Below the pieces are notes generated by a model, which saw nothing but the letters and a program-made list of their open reading frames with translations, was not told the DNA's origin and searched no databases. Both the position numbers and the translations under genes were made by a program. A stretch of 64,000 nt of DNA from Loktanella sp. S4079 (GTDB taxonomy: Bacteria; Pseudomonadota; Alphaproteobacteria; Rhodobacterales; Rhodobacteraceae), in assembly GCF_000967725.1 (NCBI RefSeq), contig NZ_JXYE01000004.1:62001-126000 (forward strand), written 5' to 3'. Shown one piece after another: positions 26,853-33,184 of this stretch (positions within the stretch are counted from its first letter, which is position 1; every line of letters begins with the position of its first letter).

Positions 26853-27863
26853 ATGCCCATTCAACAACAATTCGCCGAAACATTTACCCGTAACATTGGA
26901 CCGCGACCCAAATTCGCAACCGCTGTCGCCTATGCCCGAGGCACAGACGAACCCTTTGTTTTAACCGCGGGGCCCACGGTTAAATCTGGCACAGAAATGG
27001 TCGCCGATGACGCGGCCTGGCATATTGGTTCAATTAGCAAATCCTTCACCGCCACGCTGATCATGCTTTTGGCGCAAGACGGGCTGCTTTCCTTGAGCGA
27101 ACCCATCGTACAATATCTGCCTCAACATGCCGATCAAATGCATGCCGACTGGCAGAACATCACGTTACAGCAACTTCTTGGGCATAGTGCTGGGCTTATG
27201 GCGAATGCCCCACCGCACCTTATGCGGCAAAGCGGCCACGACCGCGCCAGCATCTTGTCAAACCTTTGGAAACAGCCAACTCCCCTTGAAACAGGGCAAT
27301 TTGTCTATTCCAACATCGGGTATGTTATGGCGGGATTCATCGCTGAAACGATATGCCAGTCGCGTTGGGACAACCTGATCCAAACAAAAATCGCGAAACC
27401 ATTGGGGCTAAACTCGCTTGGGTTTGGCGCCCCGGATCACCCCCAGGTCGCATATGGGCACCAAAGCATCCTTGGCTTCAAACGCCCAATTCCCCCTGAC
27501 CATTCCAGATCAGACAACCCAAAATGGATGGGACCAGCCGGCGGCATACACCTAAGCATGGCAGACCTGATCCGTTGGGGGCAAGCGCAGCTAGGAGATA
27601 TCGTTCCCGGCGTTTTATCAGATGAGACGCTGCAACTGATGCAGAAAGCGGGGCCCGGGGATTATGGGCTTGGCTGGGTCGTAGACCCGCAGCACGCGCA
27701 GGCGCCCGTCATCTGGCATAACGGGTCAAATACCATGTGGTACGCAAAACTGTGGATCGCACCAGAGCAGCAAACAGTTACAGCGATTGCCACCAACGTC
27801 TTTGCACCCAAACAAAGTGATGCACTTCTTGATCAGCTAACCCCTGACCTGTTCATGGCATAA
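26853..27863 (+). CDS. Beta-lactamase-family serine hydrolase
   Basis: A 336-residue class C/DD-peptidase-fold hydrolase. It has the nucleophile motif SISK (near residue 57), YSN (near 152) and HNG (near 292), corresponding to SxxK, YxN and the KTG-equivalent. No signal peptide is evident, so it is probably a cytoplasmic esterase or amidase rather than a secreted beta-lactamase. It diverges from creatinase across 184 bases. The substrate cannot be predicted. Confidence 0.88.
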   Translation: MPIQQQFAETFTRNIGPRPKFATAVAYARGTDEPFVLTAGPTVKSGTEMVADDAAWHIGSISKSFTATLIMLLAQDGLLSLSEPIVQYLPQHADQMHADWQNITLQQLLGHSAGLMANAPPHLMRQSGHDRASILSNLWKQPTPLETGQFVYSNIGYVMAGFIAETICQSRWDNLIQTKIAKPLGLNSLGFGAPDHPQVAYGHQSILGFKRPIPPDHSRSDNPKWMGPAGGIHLSMADLIRWGQAQLGDIVPGVLSDETLQLMQKAGPGDYGLGWVVDPQHAQAPVIWHNGSNTMWYAKLWIAPEQQTVTAIATNVFAPKQSDALLDQLTPDLFMA

Positions 27864-28055
27864 ACAAACCCAGATCAAAGAACCGCGCTCTAACAGCCAA
27901 TGCTGTGCGTTAAATGAAGCAAGTTAAGCCCTCGAAACCCCGAAGCGCAATGGCCGCTTTGAGCCCTCTTTGCCAAATTTCTGAATTGCCGCGAGCGGTT
28001 GCTATTACGGAAGACGACAAAAACGTACAACAACAACTTGGTTACTGAACGGAGT

Positions 28056-28643
28056 CTACTGTAGGGGCCTACCAGACGGTGCAAGGCCCAGTGCTTCACA
28101 CAACATTGCATGAACTTCCCAGCGCTTTAGAAGGGTTGCCTGATCCACTGGACTACCATAACTTGTACAATGATCTGTGTTACAAACACTCGGGTCCGCG
28201 TTGAGGTCTAGGAGGTGTCGTATAACAGTGATCGACGACCATGCTACAGCTGAATGAAATGCCGTATAGTTTAGATTCAGACACTGGTTAACATCAACGC
28301 CAGCAGCAACCAGTTGGTCGATTATATTGAGCACAATTGCGGTTGCACCAGCTGGATCACCGTTATGTGTAAGATGGTAATCGCTCTCAAGTTGCAGGGC
28401 GTCCATCAACGCTGAAAATCCGTCCTCGATATAGTGAACATCAACGCCCTTGCTAAGTACCCACTCTACAGACTTTGGTTCTCCCGATCCTATTGCAAGG
28501 CTTAACCAATAGCGTCCTGACCACGGATCAACCCCATGCGGCAATTCACTTGTCGCCGCTATCTTCTCGAGGCGCGCAATATCGGCGTTACTGAATGCGT
28601 CCCAAGCCTCTTCGAATTTGGGGAAATCTTCATCCTTAAACAA
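28056..28643 (-). CDS. Ankyrin-repeat protein
   Basis: A 195-residue protein with about four ankyrin-like units: SGRYWLSLAIGSGEPKSVEWVLSKGVDVH, a variable unit, YTAFHSAVAWSSITVIRHLLDLNADPS and SPVDQATLLKRWEVHAMLCEALG. It would bind a protein partner. The start is TTG at 28643, with AAGG upstream. Codon usage looks less GC-biased than that of its neighbours, and the gene sits alone in a low-coding-density stretch (27864-28898), which may point to acquisition. Confidence 0.75.
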   Translation of the reverse strand: MFKDEDFPKFEEAWDAFSNADIARLEKIAATSELPHGVDPWSGRYWLSLAIGSGEPKSVEWVLSKGVDVHYIEDGFSALMDALQLESDYHLTHNGDPAGATAIVLNIIDQLVAAGVDVNQCLNLNYTAFHSAVAWSSITVIRHLLDLNADPSVCNTDHCTSYGSPVDQATLLKRWEVHAMLCEALGLAPSGRPLQ

Positions 28644-28898
28644 AGCTCTGACCTTCCCTTGTCAGTCAATATTTTGATTTTCAAGCCTTAGCCTTAAACG
28701 CTCCCAAAAGAAGTGTTTGTTGAAGCCTCTCTGCAGGCCGACATTGGAGCAACCGCAGCGAAAGAGTGCTTTGTCCGCATTGCCGACCCCTGTCGCAGAC
28801 AGTTCCCTCAGGTATTTTGGCAGGCAGCAAAACGACATAGCGTAGGGCCAATCGGGTGTTCGGCCCCACGCTGCACTATTTAGGGCAAAGGGCTCGCT
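28644..28898. other. Gap between rtcB and the ankyrin gene
   Basis: 255 bases with no supportable gene on either strand. A short frame at 28681-28869 has no ribosome binding site and reads as biased Arg/Leu/Ser sequence. No terminator with a T run was found after rtcB. Confidence 0.6.
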
Positions 28899-30311
28899 CT
28901 AGCGCCGCCCTTTCTTTTTCTTCTTGTTCAGCCAGAATGGTGGCACATCGCCAGCCATCATACAGCCGTAGGGGTCGATGTAGTCGACGATCTCTGCCAA
29001 ATCGAATTTCTCGATTTGCCTCACAACATTCGCTGCGTTCTTATACGAAGACGGCAGTTCTGACACGTCGATACCACCCGCCGGGAATCGAATGTCGAGC
29101 CCCTGAGCCTCTTGTTCGAGCGCCTCTTGTGCGGTCATCTCACCCATGCGGCGTTTGTGTTCAGAGCGCGAAAAGTTACGCCCAGCGCCATGCGGTGAAA
29201 ACCCAAGACCATGGTCGGCGTCTTTCCCGCGCACGACAAGAACTGGCTGCGCCATATTCAACGGAATGAGCGTCAGCCCAGTCGCATCATTGGCGTATTC
29301 GCCCCATGCTGGCGTTGCGCCTTTGCCATGCAAAAACAAATCACCCCGTTTGAAGACAAAGTTATGCTCGTTCCAGAACCGCTCACCCGGCTGCGCACCT
29401 GACGCCTCGACAGTCGCCTGATGGATGGCGTTGTGATTTGCTTTGGTCCACTTGCGGATCAATTGAAGCGCGGCCCAGTAGTCTTGGCCGTCGTCCGTAT
29501 CTGCCGGAATCCACGCATTTTGCTTGAGCGTCTTAGGAGACAGCTTGCGGCGGTATTTCTCTGCCACTTCCATGCCAAGCTTGTACAGCACAGCACCTGG
29601 CCCACGTGAACCGTGGTGCGTCACGATGGCCGTGCGCCCCGTGTTGCGCGAGCGTCCAACGAACAGGAAATGGTTCCCATCGCCTTGCGTTCCAAGATGC
29701 TCAACCGCCATGCGGAGAATCTTGGGATTGCTCAGGAAACGGTTTTCTCTAAACGCATCCATCAGCTTTTGCGACAGGGTAAAGCGATTACCATTTTGAC
29801 GCCCACCCGGACCAAAATGTGTGACCTTCTCGGCGGCATCCAAGACGGTTTTGGGGTCGATATCGCCCAAGTCCGTCATCATCACCGAACAACAGATATC
29901 CGCAGAGTGCATGCCGGGATGAATGGCGTTTTTGGCCGCGACAACCCCACCTACAGGAATTGTACCTTTGGGACCCGCAGGACAAGCATCTGGCATTACA
30001 GCCGCTGCCGTCACCGTCGGAGTGCGCATGACAGCCATCATCGTTTCACGCACCATTTCAAGATTGGTGATCTCGTCCGCGTCATCCCCAGCTTCGATAT
30101 TAAAGTGGAATGGCACCTCGTCCGCTTTTTGCAACGGAAGCTGCGGCGGAGGCGCTGGCGGTTTCATACCATCCAGTTTGGTCTGAATTTGTGCCGCATC
30201 ATAGCCCGCTGCGGCTGCCGCTTGGGCAAATTCCAACAGGCGACCGAATTCCGGCCCCGGGGTATGCCCCCATTCTTTCAGATGTTCACCAGTGACTTCT
30301 ACGTTCGTCAT
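28899..30311 (-). CDS. rtcB: RtcB-family RNA ligase
   Basis: A 470-residue GTP- and Mn-dependent ligase that joins 2',3'-cyclic phosphate (or 3'-phosphate) and 5'-OH RNA ends. Metal and nucleotide motifs are present: HSADICCSVM (the second Cys aligns with the conserved DxGC cysteine), GDGNHFLFV, THHGSRGPGAVLYK and FSPHGAGRNFSRSEHK with the GMP-accepting His. An N-terminal stretch (residues 1-60) is extra relative to E. coli RtcB, and ADICCS replaces the usual DIGCG, marking a divergent subgroup. The start at 30311 was chosen because the longer frame runs through tRNA-Gln. It is last in the rsr/Y-RNA/tRNA operon; rtcA is absent. Confidence 0.93.
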   Translation of the reverse strand: MTNVEVTGEHLKEWGHTPGPEFGRLLEFAQAAAAAGYDAAQIQTKLDGMKPPAPPPQLPLQKADEVPFHFNIEAGDDADEITNLEMVRETMMAVMRTPTVTAAAVMPDACPAGPKGTIPVGGVVAAKNAIHPGMHSADICCSVMMTDLGDIDPKTVLDAAEKVTHFGPGGRQNGNRFTLSQKLMDAFRENRFLSNPKILRMAVEHLGTQGDGNHFLFVGRSRNTGRTAIVTHHGSRGPGAVLYKLGMEVAEKYRRKLSPKTLKQNAWIPADTDDGQDYWAALQLIRKWTKANHNAIHQATVEASGAQPGERFWNEHNFVFKRGDLFLHGKGATPAWGEYANDATGLTLIPLNMAQPVLVVRGKDADHGLGFSPHGAGRNFSRSEHKRRMGEMTAQEALEQEAQGLDIRFPAGGIDVSELPSSYKNAANVVRQIEKFDLAEIVDYIDPYGCMMAGDVPPFWLNKKKKKGRR

Positions 30312-30327
30312 TTTCTTTGTCTCTTTA

Positions 30328-30405
30328 GTCCGGGGGACAAGTCTTCGTGAGATGCGTTTCCGCGACCGTTTTAAGCGATGTATTCCCACGGGCATTCCCC
30401 CGGAC
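30328..30405 (-). ncRNA. Minimal Y-RNA-like element in the rtcB leader
   Basis: A 78-base element (Y6). Its ends, GTCCGGGGGA (30405-30396) and TCCCCCGGAC (30337-30328), pair perfectly over 10 bp. Inside them are AATGCCCGTGG, matching the AATGC...GTGG segment of the five Y-RNA-like units upstream, and CTTG before the 3' strand. A second stem (GTGGGA with TCTCAC) and a hairpin GCG-GAAA-CGC complete it. It lacks any D or T arm. It ends 16 bases before the rtcB ATG, so it may be an independent small RNA, a leader that binds Rsr, or both. Confidence 0.65.
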
Positions 30406-30417
30406 AATCCTTTTATC

Positions 30418-30493
30418 TGGCTGGAAGGACAGGATTCGAACCTGTAACCTACGGTACCAAAAACCGGTGCTCTGCCAATTGAGCTACCTTCCA
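30418..30493 (-). tRNA. tRNA-Gln (anticodon TTG)
   Basis: A complete cloverleaf: acceptor TGGAAGG with CCTTCCA, D arm GCTC-AATTGGCA-GAGC, anticodon loop TTTTGGT, variable AGGTT, T arm ACAGG-TTCGAAT-CCTGT, discriminator G and encoded CCA. U1-A72 with G73 fits glutamine identity. One C-T mismatch lies at the base of the anticodon stem. It is embedded between tRNA-Asn and the rtcB leader element. Confidence 0.88.
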
Positions 30494-30497
30494 AAAT

Positions 30498-30572
30498 TGG
30501 CTCGGCTGGTAGGGGTCGAACCTACGACATCCTGATTAACAGTCAGGCGCTCTGCCACTGAGCTACAGCCGA
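30498..30572 (-). tRNA. tRNA-Asn (anticodon GTT)
   Basis: A complete cloverleaf: acceptor TCGGCTG with CAGCCGA, D arm GCTC-AGTGGCA-GAGC, anticodon stem CCTGA with TCAGG around CTGTTAA, T arm GTAGG-TTCGACC-CCTAC, discriminator G and encoded CCA. Only 4 bases separate it from tRNA-Gln. It sits inside the RNA-repair operon, directly downstream of the Y-RNA-like array. Confidence 0.93.
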
Positions 30573-30576
30573 ATAG

Positions 30577-30638
30577 TGGTGGGTAGACCAGACACATATG
30601 CATCTGCCGCAAATGCGAATTTGCATTCGAACCTACCC
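30577..30638 (-). ncRNA. Compact CCA-ended tRNA-like hairpin element
   Basis: 62 bases between Y5 and tRNA-Asn. GGGTAGG (30638-30632) pairs with TCTACCC (30587-30581) as a 7-bp acceptor-like stem with one G-T pair, followed by A and CCA. The interior begins TTCGAAT, a T-loop-like text, and can form two hairpins (CGAATGC with GCATTTG; CAGAT with GTCTG). No D arm or anticodon arm is visible. It may be a decayed tRNA, a minimal tRNA mimic or a processing spacer. Confidence 0.45.
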
Positions 30639-30652
30639 AGTCGAAACATGGT

Positions 30653-30782
30653 GCCTAGCGACAATGAAAGAGTGAAACGTTACGCGCTCTGCCACTGAGC
30701 TATCCTGCCATGGTAGCAGGAGTGGGATTCGAACCCACGACCTCGACATCCAAAATGTAGTTCCACTCAGCATTCGCTAAGC
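30653..30782 (-). ncRNA. Y-RNA-like gene Y5 with tRNA-like domain
   Basis: The terminal stem GCTTAGCGA (30782-30774) pairs over 9 bp with TCGCTAGGC (30661-30653). The conserved 5' text AATGCTGAGTGGAACTACA and 3' text GTTTCAC...TTG follow the unit pattern; GTGGAAC pairs with GTTTCAC. Inside, a T arm (GTGGG-TTCGAAT-CCCAC) comes first, then TCCTGC, a loop containing ACCA, GCAGGA and a D arm (TAGCTCAGTGGCAGAGC). This is a tRNA body in permuted order with its acceptor ends joined. Best preserved of the array. Confidence 0.78.
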
Positions 30783-30793
30783 AAAAAATTAAC

Positions 30794-30910
30794 TCTGGCA
30801 ACAAACAAGGCGTGAAACAAAGAACTGCTCTACCAACTGAGCTACACCAACAAAATCAGCGGCGGGGTTCGAACCCGCGACCAATTGTAGTTCCACTAGC
30901 ATTTGCCAGA
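30794..30910 (-). ncRNA. Y-RNA-like gene Y4 with tRNA-like domain
   Basis: Terminal stem TCTGGCAA (30910-30903) with TTGCCAGA (30801-30794), 8 bp and perfect. Conserved AATGCTAGTGGAACTACA and GTTTCAC...TTG. The T arm GCGGG-TTCGAAC-CCCGC precedes the acceptor-like strands (CGCTGAT and GTTGGTG, with several G-T pairs, closed by TTT) and the D arm TAGCTCAGTTGGTAGAGC. After the unit, TTAATTTTTTG separates it from Y5 by 11 bases. Confidence 0.78.
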
Positions 30911-30920
30911 AATGATTTAG

Positions 30921-31072
30921 TCTTGGCGACAAGAGTAAAGAAACAGTCTCGGGGTCCCGCCCCCGTTCCAAACGGAACGGTTTGCCGTATGGGCGCACGC
31001 AAGGAGGGGAATTGAACCCGCTCGGATGCTCCCGCATTTGGTGCGATGTAGTTCCTTTGGCATTCGCCAAGA
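30921..31072 (-). ncRNA. Y-RNA-like gene Y3, diverged tRNA-like domain
   Basis: Terminal stem TCTTGGCGA (31072-31064) with TCGCCAAGA (30929-30921), 9 bp and perfect. Conserved AATGCCAAAGGAACTACA and GTTTC...TTG. A T-arm-like hairpin around TTCAATT is present, but the D-arm half is replaced by a separate hairpin, CCGTTCC-GTTT-GGAACGG, and a GC-rich stretch. At 152 bases it is the longest unit. It may have taken on another function or be decaying. Confidence 0.65.
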
Positions 31073-31083
31073 TAATGTCTGGG

Positions 31084-31224
31084 CCTTGGCAACAAGGTTG
31101 GGATGAAACGAGGGGGAGTGCTCTGACCACTGAGCTAAAATCGAACCAGTTTCCTGGATACGATATGCAGGATTTGAACCTGCGACATCTCCCGTGCATG
31201 TAGTTCCATCAGCATTTGCCAAGG
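31084..31224 (-). ncRNA. Y-RNA-like gene Y2 with tRNA-like domain
   Basis: Terminal stem CCTTGGCAA (31224-31216) with TTGCCAAGG (31092-31084), 9 bp and perfect. Conserved AATGCTGATGGAACTACA and GTTTCA...TTG. T arm GCAGG-TTCAAAT-CCTGC; then the acceptor-equivalent strands are joined by a CCAG-GAAA-CTGG hairpin with a GNRA loop; then D arm AGCTCAGTGGTCAGAGC. CTCCC and GGGAG can form the anticodon-stem equivalent. This closely fits the published idea of Y RNAs that mimic tRNA. Confidence 0.78.
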
Positions 31225-31240
31225 TATTTATCTATCGGTT

Positions 31241-31362
31241 CCGACGACAAGACGGGGTGAAACGATAATAAGCTACATCATTTGCATGACGGCGGCACTT
31301 GAACCCGCTCCTTCGACATATCAGCCGACGCTCTAACCTGTAGTTCCACCGGCATTCGCCGG
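31241..31362 (-). ncRNA. Y-RNA-like gene Y1, first of the array
   Basis: Terminal stem CCGGCGA (31362-31356) with TCGTCGG (31247-31241), 7 bp with one G-T pair. Conserved AATGCCGGTGGAACTACA and GTTTCAC...TTG. A T-loop-like TTCAAGT is followed by CGTCAT-GCAA-ATGATG, an acceptor-like stem capped by a GNRA tetraloop. The D arm is reduced to TAGCTT. It begins 89 bases downstream of the rsr stop. Confidence 0.7.
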
Positions 31363-31421
31363 GTGTTCTTCCTTTCAGTTTACGTTCGTCAATGGCGCGT
31401 TCACGCCAGAATTCTCGGGTT

Positions 31422-31453
31422 GGGTCAGGCTTTTTCGCCTGACCCCGTTTTTT
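31422..31453 (+). terminator. Terminator hairpin reading on the strand opposite the RNA-repair operon
   Basis: GGGTCAGGC and GCCTGACCC form a 9-bp stem with a 6-base loop. The T run (CGTTTTTT) follows only on the plus strand, overlapping the rsr stop. On the minus strand the hairpin has A residues before it and no T run after it, so it should not stop the rsr transcript but could block antisense transcription. Confidence 0.65.
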
Positions 31454-33008
31454 AGACCTCAACAGCCTTGATTTGGCCGACCCAGTGGTCTGGTCCCATC
31501 TCGCCGCTCGCAAAAGCTGCAATTTGGTCAAAGACCGTGTCCGAGAACCCACCGATGTTCAGAACATCGTCGCGTTCTTTCGCCTGTGTCGTCCCATATG
31601 GGGCGATGTCTATGCAGACCAATTTGGCCTTTGGGTTGCGCTGTTTCAGCTCTTCCCACATGCGCATCATCGCTGTGCCGTTGTCACCATATTGGGCATG
31701 CGCCCAAGATTGGTTATCCGACACCATGATCACCAGATCCGGCGCGCGCCCTTTGACCTTTAGCCACTTGAACGGCGCGGTGCAGTCTGTCCCGCCACCC
31801 CATTGCTCAGACAAACGCATTGCGTTGGTCATAATGGTGTCGCGTGGCTCTAGCCGGACATCACGCACTCGCAATTCAAACGGCAGCACAGTGGCCGAAG
31901 GGTTGCGACGCAATATTGCGGCAGACACCAACCCGGCAACGTCGACAAACCGTGTCACCGTTGTGGCACCATGGCGATAGCCTGTGACCGGACCGGACAT
32001 GGACCCAGACACATCTGGACACACAACCACCTGACCACGCAATCGCGGTACGTTGCGCACCGATGTTTCCATCGCATCGTGCAACGCGTCCCGGATCTCT
32101 TGCGGCATATCGGCCGACATCGCCTGATAGGCAGTCATCAGCTGATACGGAAACACCCGCGCCTTTGCGATCAGCTCTGGGTTCCGCAGACGATCCGCGA
32201 TCAAGCGGCGCATCTTTGGTATGGCCAAGACACCATGACGCAAGAACGTGTTCAGGTTCATGCGGGTCATCTGCCAAGACGCCGTTTCAGCAATTGTCGC
32301 CCACTGCTTTGTCGACAGCGGTAGCTGAGTCAGCATCTGGAACGGAACGTCCGGCACGCGGCCTTTGCCCGTCTCTTTGAACCGCAGGAAATCCTGCACA
32401 GCTTGCGGCAGCAATGCCACGTCACATGGTTTTCCGATCACCCAAGCAAACAAGGCTTCACGTTCCTTGCTTGCCGGTTTCGGGTGGACCATCTTGATCA
32501 CATCAGCAAGCGATGGGTCGTTGCCGACATTCGCCTGCAAGATCGCACGATCAGACGCCGCGTTCAGCCAGTTCGCAACCATCCGCTTTGGCGCAGTACC
32601 AAGCGATTTACGCCCCGTTTGCCCAGACCGCATGATCTGCACAAAGGTCCGCAGCATTTTGCCGTTGTCCACCACGCGCCCAAAGACGCGCTGGAACAAA
32701 ATCGGGTCACGCCCCGCCAAAACCGCCAAAAGCACAGCCGGCATATCCTTCATATGCCCGTTTTTACGGGTATACACGGCAGCCTGCGCCAGAAATGACG
32801 GATCAACCGTATTTGCCAGCTCTACCGTGCGGGCCAGTTCATCCAGCGGCGTTTGATAAAATGTCGCGCCGAATGTTCCGGTCATTGCGACCTGAGCAAG
32901 CGCATGCGCATCTGTGTACCGATATGCGGCTGCGTCGACAGCATTAACTGTGTCTGTTTTTGGCAGCAACCGCCCTCTCAGCGATGCAAACACGGATTTG
33001 TTTGCCAT
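31452..33008 (-). CDS. rsr: TROVE-domain protein Rsr (bacterial Ro60 orthologue)
   Basis: A 518-residue Ro60 orthologue: an N-terminal ring of helical repeats (about residues 1-320; NGHMKDMPAVLLAVLAGRD, NLNTFLRHGVLAIPKMRRLIADRL) that holds misfolded or Y RNA, and a C-terminal von Willebrand A domain with the MIDAS sequence DVSGSMS near residue 333 and WGGGTDCTAPFKW. In other bacteria Ro60 with Y RNA tethers PNPase for RNA degradation. AAGGA lies 10 bases before the ATG. It heads the minus-strand operon containing Y-RNA-like genes, tRNAs and rtcB, divergent from rtcR. Confidence 0.95.
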   Translation of the reverse strand: MANKSVFASLRGRLLPKTDTVNAVDAAAYRYTDAHALAQVAMTGTFGATFYQTPLDELARTVELANTVDPSFLAQAAVYTRKNGHMKDMPAVLLAVLAGRDPILFQRVFGRVVDNGKMLRTFVQIMRSGQTGRKSLGTAPKRMVANWLNAASDRAILQANVGNDPSLADVIKMVHPKPASKEREALFAWVIGKPCDVALLPQAVQDFLRFKETGKGRVPDVPFQMLTQLPLSTKQWATIAETASWQMTRMNLNTFLRHGVLAIPKMRRLIADRLRNPELIAKARVFPYQLMTAYQAMSADMPQEIRDALHDAMETSVRNVPRLRGQVVVCPDVSGSMSGPVTGYRHGATTVTRFVDVAGLVSAAILRRNPSATVLPFELRVRDVRLEPRDTIMTNAMRLSEQWGGGTDCTAPFKWLKVKGRAPDLVIMVSDNQSWAHAQYGDNGTAMMRMWEELKQRNPKAKLVCIDIAPYGTTQAKERDDVLNIGGFSDTVFDQIAAFASGEMGPDHWVGQIKAVEV

Positions 33009-33098
33009 TGTCTTCGTCCTTCGTTTCGTTTGTGAGGATGTTTTGCCCCAAGCCGTCGCAAAGAACGAAAGAAAAATGAATTACCGCTAGCGAACTGA

Positions 33099-33127
33099 TA
33101 TAAAACAACTATTTTAAATATTGCCAA
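33099..33127 (-). promoter_or_regulatory. Candidate sigma-70-type promoter for the rsr operon
   Basis: On the minus strand TTGGCA (33127-33122) is followed after 17 bases by TTTATA (33104-33099), about 90 bases before the rsr ATG. No GG-N10-GC arrangement, the core of a sigma-54 -24/-12 promoter, occurs between the two divergent genes on this strand. The -10 match is only moderate. Confidence 0.4.
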
Positions 33128-33142
33128 ATCCACAACAATTAT

Positions 33143-33162
33143 TACGATACAAGAATATCGTA
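33143..33162. promoter_or_regulatory. Inverted repeat between rtcR and rsr
   Basis: TACGATA and TATCGTA form 7-base arms with a 6-base spacer, 15 bases upstream of the candidate -35 of rsr and 23 bases before the rtcR ATG. The position fits an RtcR binding site acting on the rsr operon and possibly on rtcR itself. Confidence 0.5.
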
Positions 33163-33184
33163 TATTATAAATTTGGATAATCAT

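Noticed and set aside
28681..28869. 62-codon minus-strand frame between rtcB and the ankyrin gene
   Set aside because: No ribosome site, biased composition and no recognisable similarity.
30573..31440. Regularly spaced repeats that might suggest a CRISPR array
   Set aside because: The repeated blocks are two different texts (GGAACTACA and GTTTCA) at the ends of 117-152 base units that pair with each other, and the interiors are tRNA-like. There is no uniform repeat and no cas gene.
30789..31552. Several open frames of 60-136 codons across the Y-RNA/tRNA region
   Set aside because: They run through tRNA and Y-RNA-like sequence in several frames, have no ribosome sites and unnatural composition. 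Structured RNA explains the region better.
33009..33184. Sigma-54 promoter for the rsr operon, expected from the RtcR pairing
   Set aside because: Every GG on the minus strand was checked for GC ten bases on; none fits.
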